This document shows, one piece after another, positions 1-8,202 of a stretch of 64,000 nt of DNA (positions within the stretch are counted from its first letter, which is position 1; every line of letters begins with the position of its first letter). The DNA comes from Paenibacillus sp. JZ16 (GTDB lineage Bacteria > Bacillota > Bacilli > Paenibacillales > Paenibacillaceae), in contig NZ_CP017659.1 of the NCBI RefSeq assembly GCF_015326965.1, positions 434,001 to 498,000 on the forward strand, given 5' to 3'. Both the position numbers and the translations under genes were made by a program. The notes under the pieces are model-generated. The model ran no database searches. It saw nothing but the letters and a program-made list of their open reading frames with translations, and was not told the DNA's origin.

Positions 1-795
1 CCGCTGCTGGATATGGATAAATACAATCAATGGGTGGATGCGCTTGATCGGAAAACCTATCTGGAAGCCAGGAATGCCCGGATTGGCAGCAGCGGCCAAA
101 TCATTCCGGGGCAGAATGGTCATAGACTGGATCGACGCAAACTGTTGGAACGATATTATTCGTATTGGTACGGGACTGGGGGCGCTACCGTCGAAGCGCC
201 GAGGTATCCGATTTATCCGAAGGTGGATACCGAGCTTCTTGCCTCCATTCGGGTTAAACCGATAGGTTACTATGTCACCTATTTTAATTCCAACAACAAA
301 AATCGTTCCCATAATATAGCATTAGCTGCCCAGGCGATTGACAGTGCAGTCGTGTTCCCCGGAGAAACCTTCTCATTTAATCAGGTGGTTGGCATGAGAA
401 CAGTGGACAGAGGTTACAGACGTGCCGGCGTTATCGTCAGAGGTGAGTTATCAGAGGGAGTAGGAGGAGGGATCTGTCAGGTTTCTTCTACATTGTATAA
501 CGCCATTGATCGTGCAGGCTTGCAGATTGTAAAGCGTTACTCTCACAGCCGGAACGTCCCTTATGTGCTGCCGGGGCGCGATGCTACGGTGAGCTGGGGA
601 GGTCCGGATTTTGTTTTTGAGAACGCCTATAATCAGCCTATCCTCATCCGGGCATTCGGTAATGGAGGAAGAATGACCGTTGCCATCTACTCTTCCGAAC
701 TCATAGAATATAAGCCGCGCAATGTACCAAGCATATCTAACATGCTGCCGGAGGAGACGAGTGACACCAAGCACAATCCGGTAAACGGTGATTAA
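1..795 (+). CDS. VanW family protein, 5' end cut by window
   Basis: The reading frame is open from base 1, so the amino end lies outside the window; the ATG at 13 is probably internal. The C-terminal two thirds is a VanW domain: it has the family signature GGGICQVSSTLYNAI preceded by FSFNQVVGMRT. VanW proteins are extracytoplasmic cell-envelope proteins of unknown biochemistry, often placed behind a signal peptide and a peptidoglycan-binding-like domain that cannot be seen here. A low-complexity polar tail follows the domain. The stop codon overlaps the end of the convergent ctaG-like gene by 4 bases, so the two transcripts must run into each other. The family is certain; the function is unknown. 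Confidence 0.85.
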   Translation, partial: PLLDMDKYNQWVDALDRKTYLEARNARIGSSGQIIPGQNGHRLDRRKLLERYYSYWYGTGGATVEAPRYPIYPKVDTELLASIRVKPIGYYVTYFNSNNKNRSHNIALAAQAIDSAVVFPGETFSFNQVVGMRTVDRGYRRAGVIVRGELSEGVGGGICQVSSTLYNAIDRAGLQIVKRYSHSRNVPYVLPGRDATVSWGGPDFVFENAYNQPILIRAFGNGGRMTVAIYSSELIEYKPRNVPSISNMLPEETSDTKHNPVNGD

Positions 796-1619
796 TCCAA
801 GGCTTGGAGGATGGATGCAGCAGGTCGCGGGCGCGCCGACTTATACCATTGCATACACAGCCAAAACACTAGAATGAGCTCAATCGCGTCGCCGCCGTAA
901 TACATCAGCATTCCGCCGAGCTTGGCCTGTTCCGAAGGGACGCCGTCTGGCGGATGGGCGTATATGTATTTGGAGAGGATTCCATGTCCGGCAATGGCGA
1001 TGACCAGGATGATCGCACGAGCCTGGAAGCTGTGACGGTGCGGAGCCACATCTACGTAAATCATAGATACCGTAAATATATATCCGGCTGCAAAAACATG
1101 AAAATGAACCACGATATGAAGCAAAAGACTATGATGCATATCCATGAATAGGCCGGTTGTGTACAGGACCCATAGTCCACCAATATTCAACAAGGCCGCT
1201 ACCGCTGGATGAGCAACGATTTGAGCTGGCTTGCTCTTCAGCAAACGAGCGATCCGTCTTGCGAATAGTAATGGGGTAGACCTGAGCAGCAGCGTCATCG
1301 GAGTGGAGAATGCAATCAACAGCGGCCCCAGCATACCAAGCAGCAGATGTCCGAGCATGTGGATCGTGAAGTTCGTAGGGGCGAGTCGCGCCAGCGGACC
1401 GATCAGCGGCAAACCAACGCAAAGCATTCCCGCAACCCAGCACAGATAACGATAGACCGGCCATGTTCGGTAGTTTCGATTGGAGACTCTAGCAGCAACC
1501 ATATACAGAAGAATGAGAAACGCGAAGATCAAGCCACCTATGAATAAATCCCAGGACGTCCATGAAACAGAGGCTCCGGACATTCCAGCCCCATGATCAA
1601 ACGAATGGTTACTCACCAT
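792..1619 (-). CDS. ctaG: CtaG-family cytochrome c oxidase assembly membrane protein
   Basis: This is an integral membrane protein of about 275 residues with several hydrophobic segments and histidine-rich membrane-edge stretches (HMLGHLLLGM, MHHSLLLHIVVHFHVF). The pattern matches the caa3-type CtaG family, which in Bacillus is needed to form active cytochrome caa3 oxidase and probably helps deliver copper. A longer open frame reaches 1646, but the ATG at 1619 has a GGGAGG site 9 bases upstream and begins 4 bases after the stop of the upstream DUF2243 gene, so that start was chosen. The two genes form an operon, and this pairing suggests a joint role in respiratory-oxidase biogenesis. No other oxidase genes are present in the window. 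Confidence 0.85.
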   Translation of the reverse strand: MVSNHSFDHGAGMSGASVSWTSWDLFIGGLIFAFLILLYMVAARVSNRNYRTWPVYRYLCWVAGMLCVGLPLIGPLARLAPTNFTIHMLGHLLLGMLGPLLIAFSTPMTLLLRSTPLLFARRIARLLKSKPAQIVAHPAVAALLNIGGLWVLYTTGLFMDMHHSLLLHIVVHFHVFAAGYIFTVSMIYVDVAPHRHSFQARAIILVIAIAGHGILSKYIYAHPPDGVPSEQAKLGGMLMYYGGDAIELILVFWLCMQWYKSARPRPAASILQALD

Positions 1620-1623
1620 AAGA

Positions 1624-2112
1624 TCAGGCCTCCCTGGAAAGAGCACGGTTTTGAGTTCGCACGATGAGAATCACACCCACTATGATCATGCCCGCAGCAA
1701 TCAGGTTCCAGATCCAATCGTAGGGACGGATATCGACGTTATAACGAATCTGGTGCAGACGCATCCATTTATGCTGAATGATGCCGTCATACAGCTGGAA
1801 GGCGCCGCCTCCAAGCAGGATACCTCCAATCCACCGTTTCAGCCAGAACGCATTTCGGCGGTGAAGATCGGCAAGCATGAACGAGGATCCGATGGTGGCG
1901 AACCAGCTGAAAGCGTGAAACAGTCCATCGGAGACAAGACCGATATCGCTTGTAGATTTATCATAGAAATGATGCCAATGCAGCAATTGATGAAACACAA
2001 CCTCATCGATAAAACCGACTAGACCTAATCCGAATAAGATGCCGGCCCATAAATTACGTGCGGAGTAACGTCTGCGCTGTAATTGGTGTTCTTTGGATTT
2101 TGTTGACTTCAT
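1624..2112 (-). CDS. DUF2243 family membrane protein
   Basis: A small membrane protein (about 162 residues from the chosen ATG; in-frame ATGs at 2121 and 2136 are alternatives) with four hydrophobic segments. The conserved histidine-rich part, VFHQLLHWHHFYD, lies between the first two segments. It matches DUF2243, a family of unknown function commonly found beside ctaG-type genes, as here. AGAGG 9 bases upstream favours the 2112 start. A 26-bp palindrome at 2270-2295 lies about 160 bases upstream and could be an operator. No enzymatic motif is visible. The histidines suggest metal handling in the same pathway as the downstream CtaG, but that is inference. Confidence 0.8.
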   Translation of the reverse strand: MKSTKSKEHQLQRRRYSARNLWAGILFGLGLVGFIDEVVFHQLLHWHHFYDKSTSDIGLVSDGLFHAFSWFATIGSSFMLADLHRRNAFWLKRWIGGILLGGGAFQLYDGIIQHKWMRLHQIRYNVDIRPYDWIWNLIAAGMIIVGVILIVRTQNRALSREA

Positions 2113-2136
2113 TCGGTTCATCCTCTTCCATTTCAT

Positions 2137-2391
2137 AAAAATTCGAAGTGTATTGTTTTAAAAGGGTTCTACTAACTAAGGTTACCCACTTTTACCATTT
2201 CAATAACTCCTGGGGCTTGGAATGAGGATTCCTTATTGAACTAAAAGATAAACGGCAATACGGTGAATAGTTTACATAATGTATAATATGTAAACTCGCG
2301 GATAAATCCTAACGATGAATTCCTGCCCGTTAGATGACTGTATCAAAAGTTCCTACTTCAGTTCACTTTGGTTGTCTTCTAAAAACACATG
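2137..2391. other. Intergenic region with palindrome and repeat seed
   Basis: No gene is visible in about 250 bases. The stretch holds the palindrome at 2270-2295 and, at 2322-2333, the short sequence CCTGCCCGTTAG. That sequence also opens each copy of the accessory-region repeats near 48.7, 49.3, 49.8 and 55.3 kb. Confidence 0.5.
2270..2295. promoter_or_regulatory. 26-bp palindrome, candidate operator
   Basis: Half sites GTTTACATA and TATGTAAAC form a perfect 9+9 inverted repeat around an 8-base AT-rich spacer. An almost identical 26-mer (23 of 26 bases) occurs at 38595-38620. The spacing and symmetry fit a dimeric repressor site; the regulator is not identified. It sits upstream of the DUF2243-ctaG operon. 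Confidence 0.5.
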
Positions 2392-2425
2392 AAAAAGGCG
2401 AACCCCTAACAGGATTCGCCTTTTG
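2392..2425 (-). terminator. Terminator of the P450 gene
   Basis: A perfect 10-bp stem, AAAAGGCGAA pairing with TTCGCCTTTT around a 12-base loop, lies 26 bases past the P450 stop and ends in a T run when read on the minus strand. Confidence 0.8.
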
Positions 2426-2450
2426 ATATTGGAATTTATGTTGTTGAGCA

Positions 2451-3647
2451 TCAGGCATGAAGTGAAATCGGAATCTCCTTTACACCGCGAACAATCATAC
2501 CCGGTCTCCATTCAAGCTCATCGATGTCCCGTTGAAGCTCAAAATGGGGGTAGCGGCGGAGCAGCGTGTTGATTGCGATTTCACCCTCCAGTCTGGCGAG
2601 CGGGGCTCCCAGGCAGAGATGAATTCCTTTGCCGAAGGCTAAATGCTGGCTTTTCTCCCGGGTAATATCAAAGATATCCGGATTCTCGAATTGTGAGGCA
2701 TCCCGATTTGCGGAGTTCAAAGCGATGACAACCAAGTCGCCTTTTTTCATGTGAACGCCATGAAAATCCATATCCTCCGCTGCCCAGCGGGATGTACTGA
2801 ATTCAACGGGACCGTTGTAGCGAAGCATTTCCTCAATTGCGCCATGAATGAGTTCGGGTTGTTCCTGCAGAAGCTTGCGCTGCTCCGGATGCTCCAATAA
2901 CGCAAGCACGCCATTGCCGATCAGGTTCACCGTCGTTTCATGACCGGCTATGATCATCAGGGTGACGACGCCATATAACTCCTGTTCGGATAAGCGATCA
3001 CCCTGATTCTCGGCAATCACAAGCTGACTGATCAAATCATCGCCCGGTTGTTCGCGAACCTTCGGGAACCAATCCTTCAAATAAGCGATAAATTCATTCA
3101 TATGCTGGACCACTTGCTCGTTCAATTCCTGGTTGGAGGCGCCGATGATGGAGTTGGACCATACCCGGAACTTGTCCTGATCCTCCGTAGGCACGCCAAG
3201 GATTTCACTTATTACGATAATGGGAAGTTTAAAGGCATAATCGTCAATGAGATTTATGGTGTCTCTGGAGGAGACAGCATCCAGCAGGTTGTCCGCGATC
3301 TCTTGGATATGGCCTCGCATATCTGCGATTCTCTGTGGCGTAAAGCCCTTTTGAACCAAACCGCGAAGCCGTTTGTGATCCGGTGGATCGGAGAACAGCA
3401 TGTTGGTGCTGAATACGCTGGTCTGTTCCTGACCCATTGCTTTAGCAACGTCTTTGCTAAGTCGGCCATCCTTGAGCGCTTCAACAGCTTGCTCGTAATT
3501 GCTGATCAGCCATCCGAAACGTCCATCGGGAAATTGCAGATTCAGAATGGGATCGCTCTGCCTCAATTTCTCGTATACCGGATAAGGGTTATGGGTAAAT
3601 TCCTTCGTAAACAATACATTTTTCAGAGATTCGTTCGCATTTGTCAT
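2451..3647 (-). CDS. Cytochrome P450 (bacterial class I, CYP107-like)
   Basis: A 398-residue soluble P450 with all expected motifs: the oxygen-activation helix AGHETT, the K-helix ExxR in EEMLRY, and the haem-binding loop FGKGIHLCLG with the thiolate ligand at about Cys345. It should oxidise a small hydrophobic substrate using electrons from a ferredoxin or flavodoxin partner, which is not encoded nearby. The open frame extends 52 codons further, but the ATG at 3647 has GAGAGGAG just upstream, and the extension (W/Y/F-rich, no homology sense) is not P450-like. It is a single-gene unit with its own terminator. It resembles Bacillus YjiB/BioI-type enzymes; the substrate cannot be deduced. Confidence 0.92.
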   Translation of the reverse strand: MTNANESLKNVLFTKEFTHNPYPVYEKLRQSDPILNLQFPDGRFGWLISNYEQAVEALKDGRLSKDVAKAMGQEQTSVFSTNMLFSDPPDHKRLRGLVQKGFTPQRIADMRGHIQEIADNLLDAVSSRDTINLIDDYAFKLPIIVISEILGVPTEDQDKFRVWSNSIIGASNQELNEQVVQHMNEFIAYLKDWFPKVREQPGDDLISQLVIAENQGDRLSEQELYGVVTLMIIAGHETTVNLIGNGVLALLEHPEQRKLLQEQPELIHGAIEEMLRYNGPVEFSTSRWAAEDMDFHGVHMKKGDLVVIALNSANRDASQFENPDIFDITREKSQHLAFGKGIHLCLGAPLARLEGEIAINTLLRRYPHFELQRDIDELEWRPGMIVRGVKEIPISLHA

Positions 3648-3878
3648 ATAGGGGCTCCTCTCGAAAATGATAGGTTCATCTCCAGTATAAGGGAAGGAGG
3701 AGGAGATAACCAATTTACGGATGAAATGCCGACAGTATCCAAATGCTTGATCATACCAATTTGCGAGAAAATAGAACCCTGATTGACTCTTAAAGAGTGC
3801 CATTTGGTCTACTGACTATCCGTCGTTTTCTTTGTTATATTGGATCATATCTGAATAGTTGAAAGGGGGAATCAAGCG

Positions 3879-6188
3879 GTGAAATCCGTTTCCGGGGAGA
3901 AGGCAGCGCTGCTGGTTCGATTTTTTATACCGTATGCTGTCATTTTGGTGGGCTCCCTATTGGTTGGATGGTTTGCTTATGGGAAGACCGCAGAGCTTAT
4001 CGAAAGCGAGACGGTGAGAACCACCTCCGCAGCTCTGCAGCAAATCCAGGAAGCGCTGGATCAGAGATTTGCTGAAATCGAGAACCTTGCACGGCAGATG
4101 TCGAGCGAATCGAAGGTGCTCTCTTTTCAATTTGAGAAAGAACCGTTTGCCGGTACGGGTCCCTATCGTCTATGGGATTTGGAAAAGAGTTTGTTTAATT
4201 ACAAATTGTTCAATCACTTCATTGTGGATTATTACATCGCTTACAGAAACAGCAACATGATCGTATCACCTCGCAAGGTGTATACGGTGGACCAGTATTA
4301 TCGAATGCAGCTGCACTATGACGACCAGCCATTAAGCGAGTGGAAGCAAGCCTTGTTTGGGCAGTATCATTATAAAACGTATGCCCCGGGCCATTCGGTT
4401 GTATATGAAGGGAAACCTTACTCGGTTGTCAGCTACATGCAATCGTTCGGGAATAAAAGGAGTAGCGGAGTGGTCACTGTACTGATTAATAATATGCAGA
4501 TCCAGGACATGCTTCGTAAAGTCGATCCAGAACAAGAGGGTTTTGCCTACATTGCAGATCAGAACGGCAACCTGATCAGCTCCATTGGTTTGAAAGAACC
4601 GGATGTATTGAAAGCGCTTCCTAAAAAAGGAGGCTACTCCCATATTCGATTAGGTGGTCAAGAAATGCTGGTGACGCAATCCACGTCCCAATACAATGGC
4701 TGGAGCTATGTATCTGCCCAACCGAAATCCGTGGTTCTGCAAAAGGTAAATTATATCAAACAGCTGACATTGGCGATCTTTATCACGGCTCTTCTCCTAG
4801 GGCTTGGCATAGCCGGCTATCTCGCGTATCGAAGCAGCAGGCCATTCCTGAAGATTCTCCAGCTTCTACCCTCATCGCGCCGGGATGTAAAACATGCTAT
4901 TGCTCGTAACGCTGTCGATTATATCGGTCATTCCGTGTCCGAGCTGATCGAAAGCCATCATACGCTGAAGGAGCGGTTGGAAGAGCAGATCCCGATGCTG
5001 CGAAATGTCGTAGTTGACAGGCTTCTGAAGGGAGGTTTCACCTCGATGCAGGAGATCGACGCTGCCATGGAACATGCACAAGTCCAACTTCGGGGCTCTC
5101 ACCATGCGGTTGCCCTGCTTCATATTCGGGGATACCAGGAGCCGTTTATGGAAGAGATGCTGATGGAACTTGATATTGTAAAAATCAACATCCGCGACCG
5201 GATTCAATCGTTATGCGGGGAGGAAGTGCTGCTGCATGATTTTGGTGAAAACCAGTTGGTCCTGATCCTGTCCGGAACGGCGGCAGACAACGCGGATTTT
5301 ACGACAAGGATGCGAGCATATATACAGGGAATTTATGAGCATTTGAGCGCAATCCCGGATACGGGCTTGTATATAGCTGTAGGTGAATGCCAGTCCAGCA
5401 TTGCTGAGTTATACCGTTCTTACGGAGAAGCCAGGTTTGTGCTTCATCACGCTGGATGGAGCGAGAAGACGCCTATCTTATTTCATGCTGAAATGGAAAC
5501 GCCGCCCTTCACCTATTATTATCCGGCCGATGAAGAGATGAGATTGATTCAGCTTGTAAAAGCAGGCAATCTGGATGAGACCAAGCAGCTCTTATTGCAG
5601 ATCAAGGAGAAGAATAGATCGGAGCGGCAATTGCCGATGGCTGTGGAGAAGCTCCTTGCTCAGGAGCTTAGCGGTACCCTGATGAAATGCTGCGAACAGA
5701 CAGGAGATGATGGAAGCGGCAGAACGGAGGAAATGGATGCCGTCATCAGAGCTCTACATCCGGTGATGTCCCCGGCGGAAGCCATGAATATTCTCCATAC
5801 CGCTTTCATTCGGCTCTGTCGGAAGAACGAAGAGAGGAAGAAGAGTCACAATGATCATTTAACGAACCGACTGCTAACCTATATCAAGGGACACTTTTGG
5901 GAAAGTGATCTCAGTTTGACCGCGCTTGCCCGGGAAACGCGCACCTCCGAAGCCTATGTATCTTACTTTTTTAAGGAGCAAACAGGCTTGAATTTCTCGG
6001 ATTACCTGGAGCAGCTCCGAATGGATGAGGCGAAGCGGGAATTGTCGTCTGGCGATAGGCCGGTAAGCGACATCGCTGCTTCTGTTGGCTATCTCTCACT
6101 CAATACCTTCAGCCGTGCGTTCAAACGAGTAAATGGCATTAGTGCTACCGAGTATAGACGCCTTCAACGTGAAGGAGAACATGCTTAA
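3879..6188 (+). CDS. Membrane-anchored AraC-family regulator with extracellular sensor
   Basis: The 769-residue protein starts at GTG with GAAAGGGGGA 8 bases upstream. Residues about 9-31 are a first membrane helix, 32-294 an extracellular sensing domain (Cache-like by position), and 295-318 a second helix. A cytoplasmic region follows, ending in two AraC helix-turn-helix motifs at about 663-763 (LSLTALARETRTSEAYVSYF and VSDIAASVGYLSLNTFSRAF). Paenibacilli use such one-protein sensors to switch on the sugar ABC importer encoded next to them. Here the permease, permease and lipoprotein genes follow directly in the same direction, so they are the likely target. The ligand is unknown, presumably an oligosaccharide. 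Confidence 0.9.
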   Translation: MKSVSGEKAALLVRFFIPYAVILVGSLLVGWFAYGKTAELIESETVRTTSAALQQIQEALDQRFAEIENLARQMSSESKVLSFQFEKEPFAGTGPYRLWDLEKSLFNYKLFNHFIVDYYIAYRNSNMIVSPRKVYTVDQYYRMQLHYDDQPLSEWKQALFGQYHYKTYAPGHSVVYEGKPYSVVSYMQSFGNKRSSGVVTVLINNMQIQDMLRKVDPEQEGFAYIADQNGNLISSIGLKEPDVLKALPKKGGYSHIRLGGQEMLVTQSTSQYNGWSYVSAQPKSVVLQKVNYIKQLTLAIFITALLLGLGIAGYLAYRSSRPFLKILQLLPSSRRDVKHAIARNAVDYIGHSVSELIESHHTLKERLEEQIPMLRNVVVDRLLKGGFTSMQEIDAAMEHAQVQLRGSHHAVALLHIRGYQEPFMEEMLMELDIVKINIRDRIQSLCGEEVLLHDFGENQLVLILSGTAADNADFTTRMRAYIQGIYEHLSAIPDTGLYIAVGECQSSIAELYRSYGEARFVLHHAGWSEKTPILFHAEMETPPFTYYYPADEEMRLIQLVKAGNLDETKQLLLQIKEKNRSERQLPMAVEKLLAQELSGTLMKCCEQTGDDGSGRTEEMDAVIRALHPVMSPAEAMNILHTAFIRLCRKNEERKKSHNDHLTNRLLTYIKGHFWESDLSLTALARETRTSEAYVSYFFKEQTGLNFSDYLEQLRMDEAKRELSSGDRPVSDIAASVGYLSLNTFSRAFKRVNGISATEYRRLQREGEHA

Positions 6189-6350
6189 TCTAAAGAAATG
6201 CGTAGTGCTTAATTGATGAATAACAGCCCATTCTAAAATTCTGAATAATGGACCGGAAACATGAAGATTTACGCAGATCCACCCTTCTGTATATACTCCA
6301 ATCACGGACCGCACCCGGGACGAATCCATTGAAGATTGGAGTGGTAGCCG

Positions 6351-7259
6351 CTGAGTGGCTGGAAAAGTTTCATCCGCAGCTGGCAGTTGTATGCGCTTTT
6401 TTTACTTCCGCTGCTGTACATCATTATTTTCAAGTATGTGCCGATGTACGGAGCGCAAATTGCGTTTAAAGAGTTCAACGTCACGAAGGGGATCAACGGA
6501 AGTCCATGGGTAGGATTTGCCCAGTTCGAACGTTTCTTTCAATCGCATGAATTCTGGCGATTGCTGAAGAATACGTTCTCCATCAGCTTGTATACACTGA
6601 TCGCCAGTTTTCCGTTTCCCATTATGCTGGCGCTTGGACTGAATTATGTAAGGAACCGGCGATTCAAGAATACCGTCCAGATGGTTACATACGCGCCGTA
6701 TTTCATCTCTCTGGTCGTGCTGGTGGGCTTGATTCTGCAGTTTATGGATCCCAGAACGGGACTCATCAATACGATGCTCGGCTGGATCGGCATCGGTCCG
6801 TTTCACTTCATGGCGGAGGCGTCCTGGTTTCAGTCGATCTATGTGTGGTCCCATATCTGGCAGAATGTCGGGTTTTCCTGCATCATTTTTTTGGCAACGC
6901 TTTCAGGTATTGATCCGGCACTTCATGAAGCAGCCGTCATGGATGGGGCTACGAAAATGCAGCGGATGCGCCACATTGACCTTCCGGGCATTATGCCCAT
7001 CGCCATGATTTTGCTCATTCTGAATACGGGGCAAATGCTGGAGACCGGCTTCGAGAAAATTCTGTTAATGCAGAACGCACTGAATTTGCGTTCATCCGAA
7101 GTCATTGACACGTATGTGTACAAGGTGGGATTGGTATCCCAAGCGATGAATTTCTCATATGCCACGGCGATTGGATTGTTTAAAGCGATCATCGGTTTCG
7201 TGCTGCTGTTGATCGTAAATCAAACGGCCAAAAAGCTGAAGCAGGAGAGTCTATGGTAA
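6351..7259 (+). CDS. Sugar ABC transporter permease, LplB type
   Basis: An inner subunit of a carbohydrate importer with six hydrophobic segments, the family opening LYALFLLPLLYIIIFKYVP and the EAA-loop sequence EAAVMDGATKMQRMRHIDLPG that contacts the ATPase. The frame is closed by TAG at 6345. The first conventional start is TTG at 6387, but that would cut into the conserved amino end. CTG at 6351 gives MSGWKSFIRSWQLYALF and has TTGGAGTGG 9 bases upstream, so a CTG start is proposed. No ATPase is encoded here; such systems usually share an MsmX-type ATPase. The gene is followed at 16 bases by the partner permease. Confidence 0.9.
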   Translation: MSGWKSFIRSWQLYALFLLPLLYIIIFKYVPMYGAQIAFKEFNVTKGINGSPWVGFAQFERFFQSHEFWRLLKNTFSISLYTLIASFPFPIMLALGLNYVRNRRFKNTVQMVTYAPYFISLVVLVGLILQFMDPRTGLINTMLGWIGIGPFHFMAEASWFQSIYVWSHIWQNVGFSCIIFLATLSGIDPALHEAAVMDGATKMQRMRHIDLPGIMPIAMILLILNTGQMLETGFEKILLMQNALNLRSSEVIDTYVYKVGLVSQAMNFSYATAIGLFKAIIGFVLLLIVNQTAKKLKQESLW

Positions 7260-7275
7260 GGAAGGGAGGAATCGT

Positions 7276-8172
7276 ATGCAATCACCTGCCATGAAGGAAT
7301 CCGGCTCGGATCGCGTTTTTACGGTGGTCAACTACGCGATGTTATCCATTTTCCTAATCGTTGTGTTATACCCGCTCATTTATGTAGTCAGCGCCTCATT
7401 CAGTTCCAGCAGTGCGGTTTTGTCAGGAAAGGTATGGCTGTGGCCCGTCGAACCGACGCTCGAAGGCTACCGTGCGGTATTCAAAAATACGATGGTTGCC
7501 AAAGGCTTCATGAACACACTGTTCTATACGCTGGCAGGCACTGTGATCAATCTCATTCTGTCCGTCATGGCGGCGTACCCGTTATCACGCAAAGATTTTC
7601 GGGGCCGCAGCGTGTTCATGCTGTTGTTCGTGTTCACGATGCTGTTTAATGGGGGGCTGATCCCAACCTATCTGCTGGTGAAGGACCTCGGCATGATTGA
7701 CACGATATGGTCGATGCTGATCCCGGGGGCGCTGTCGGTGTGGAATGTCATCATCATGCGCACGTATTTCCAGACGACCATCCCACAGGAACTGCTGGAG
7801 GCTTCCCAGCTGGACGGCTGTACCGATTTTCGCTTCCTGTGGCGCATCGTACTGCCGCTTTCGGGTCCCATCTTGGCCGTTATTGCTTTGTTCTATGCCG
7901 TTGGACACTGGAATCAATATTTCAACGCTATGATCTATTTAAAGAGCGCGGATTTGTACCCGCTCCAGCTTGTGCTTCGCGATATTCTGGTTCAGAACGA
8001 GGTGAATATCGAAATGCTCGGCGACGCCAAAACCGCTGCGGCCCGGCAAGGGCTGCGGGAGCTGTTGAAATATTCGCTGATCGTCGTGACCTCGGTTCCG
8101 CTGTTGATCGTATATCCGTTTTTGCAGAAGTTTTTTGTTAAAGGAGTCATGATCGGTTCGTTAAAGGGATAA
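7276..8172 (+). CDS. Carbohydrate ABC transporter permease, YtcP type
   Basis: The second permease of the importer, 298 residues with six membrane segments. It carries the EAA loop ELLEASQLDGCTDFRFLWRI and the typical C-terminal KFFVKGVMIGSLKG of this subfamily. The start has a strong site, AAGGAAGGGAGGAATCGT, immediately upstream. It sits between the LplB-type permease and the binding lipoprotein in one operon. Family knowledge places it in the cytoplasmic membrane as a heterodimer with the preceding gene product. Substrate specificity rests with the lipoprotein and is not readable from sequence. Confidence 0.92.
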   Translation: MQSPAMKESGSDRVFTVVNYAMLSIFLIVVLYPLIYVVSASFSSSSAVLSGKVWLWPVEPTLEGYRAVFKNTMVAKGFMNTLFYTLAGTVINLILSVMAAYPLSRKDFRGRSVFMLLFVFTMLFNGGLIPTYLLVKDLGMIDTIWSMLIPGALSVWNVIIMRTYFQTTIPQELLEASQLDGCTDFRFLWRIVLPLSGPILAVIALFYAVGHWNQYFNAMIYLKSADLYPLQLVLRDILVQNEVNIEMLGDAKTAAARQGLRELLKYSLIVVTSVPLLIVYPFLQKFFVKGVMIGSLKG

Positions 8173-8202
8173 TCCATCCATTATTCAGGAGGGCGGGACG
8201 TT

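Noticed and set aside
3648..3803. Amino-terminal extension of the P450 gene
   Set aside because: It has no P450-like sequence, and the ATG at 3647 has a good ribosome site.
6248..6469. 73-codon frame before the first permease
   Set aside because: It is out of frame with the conserved permease start and has no ribosome site or domain.
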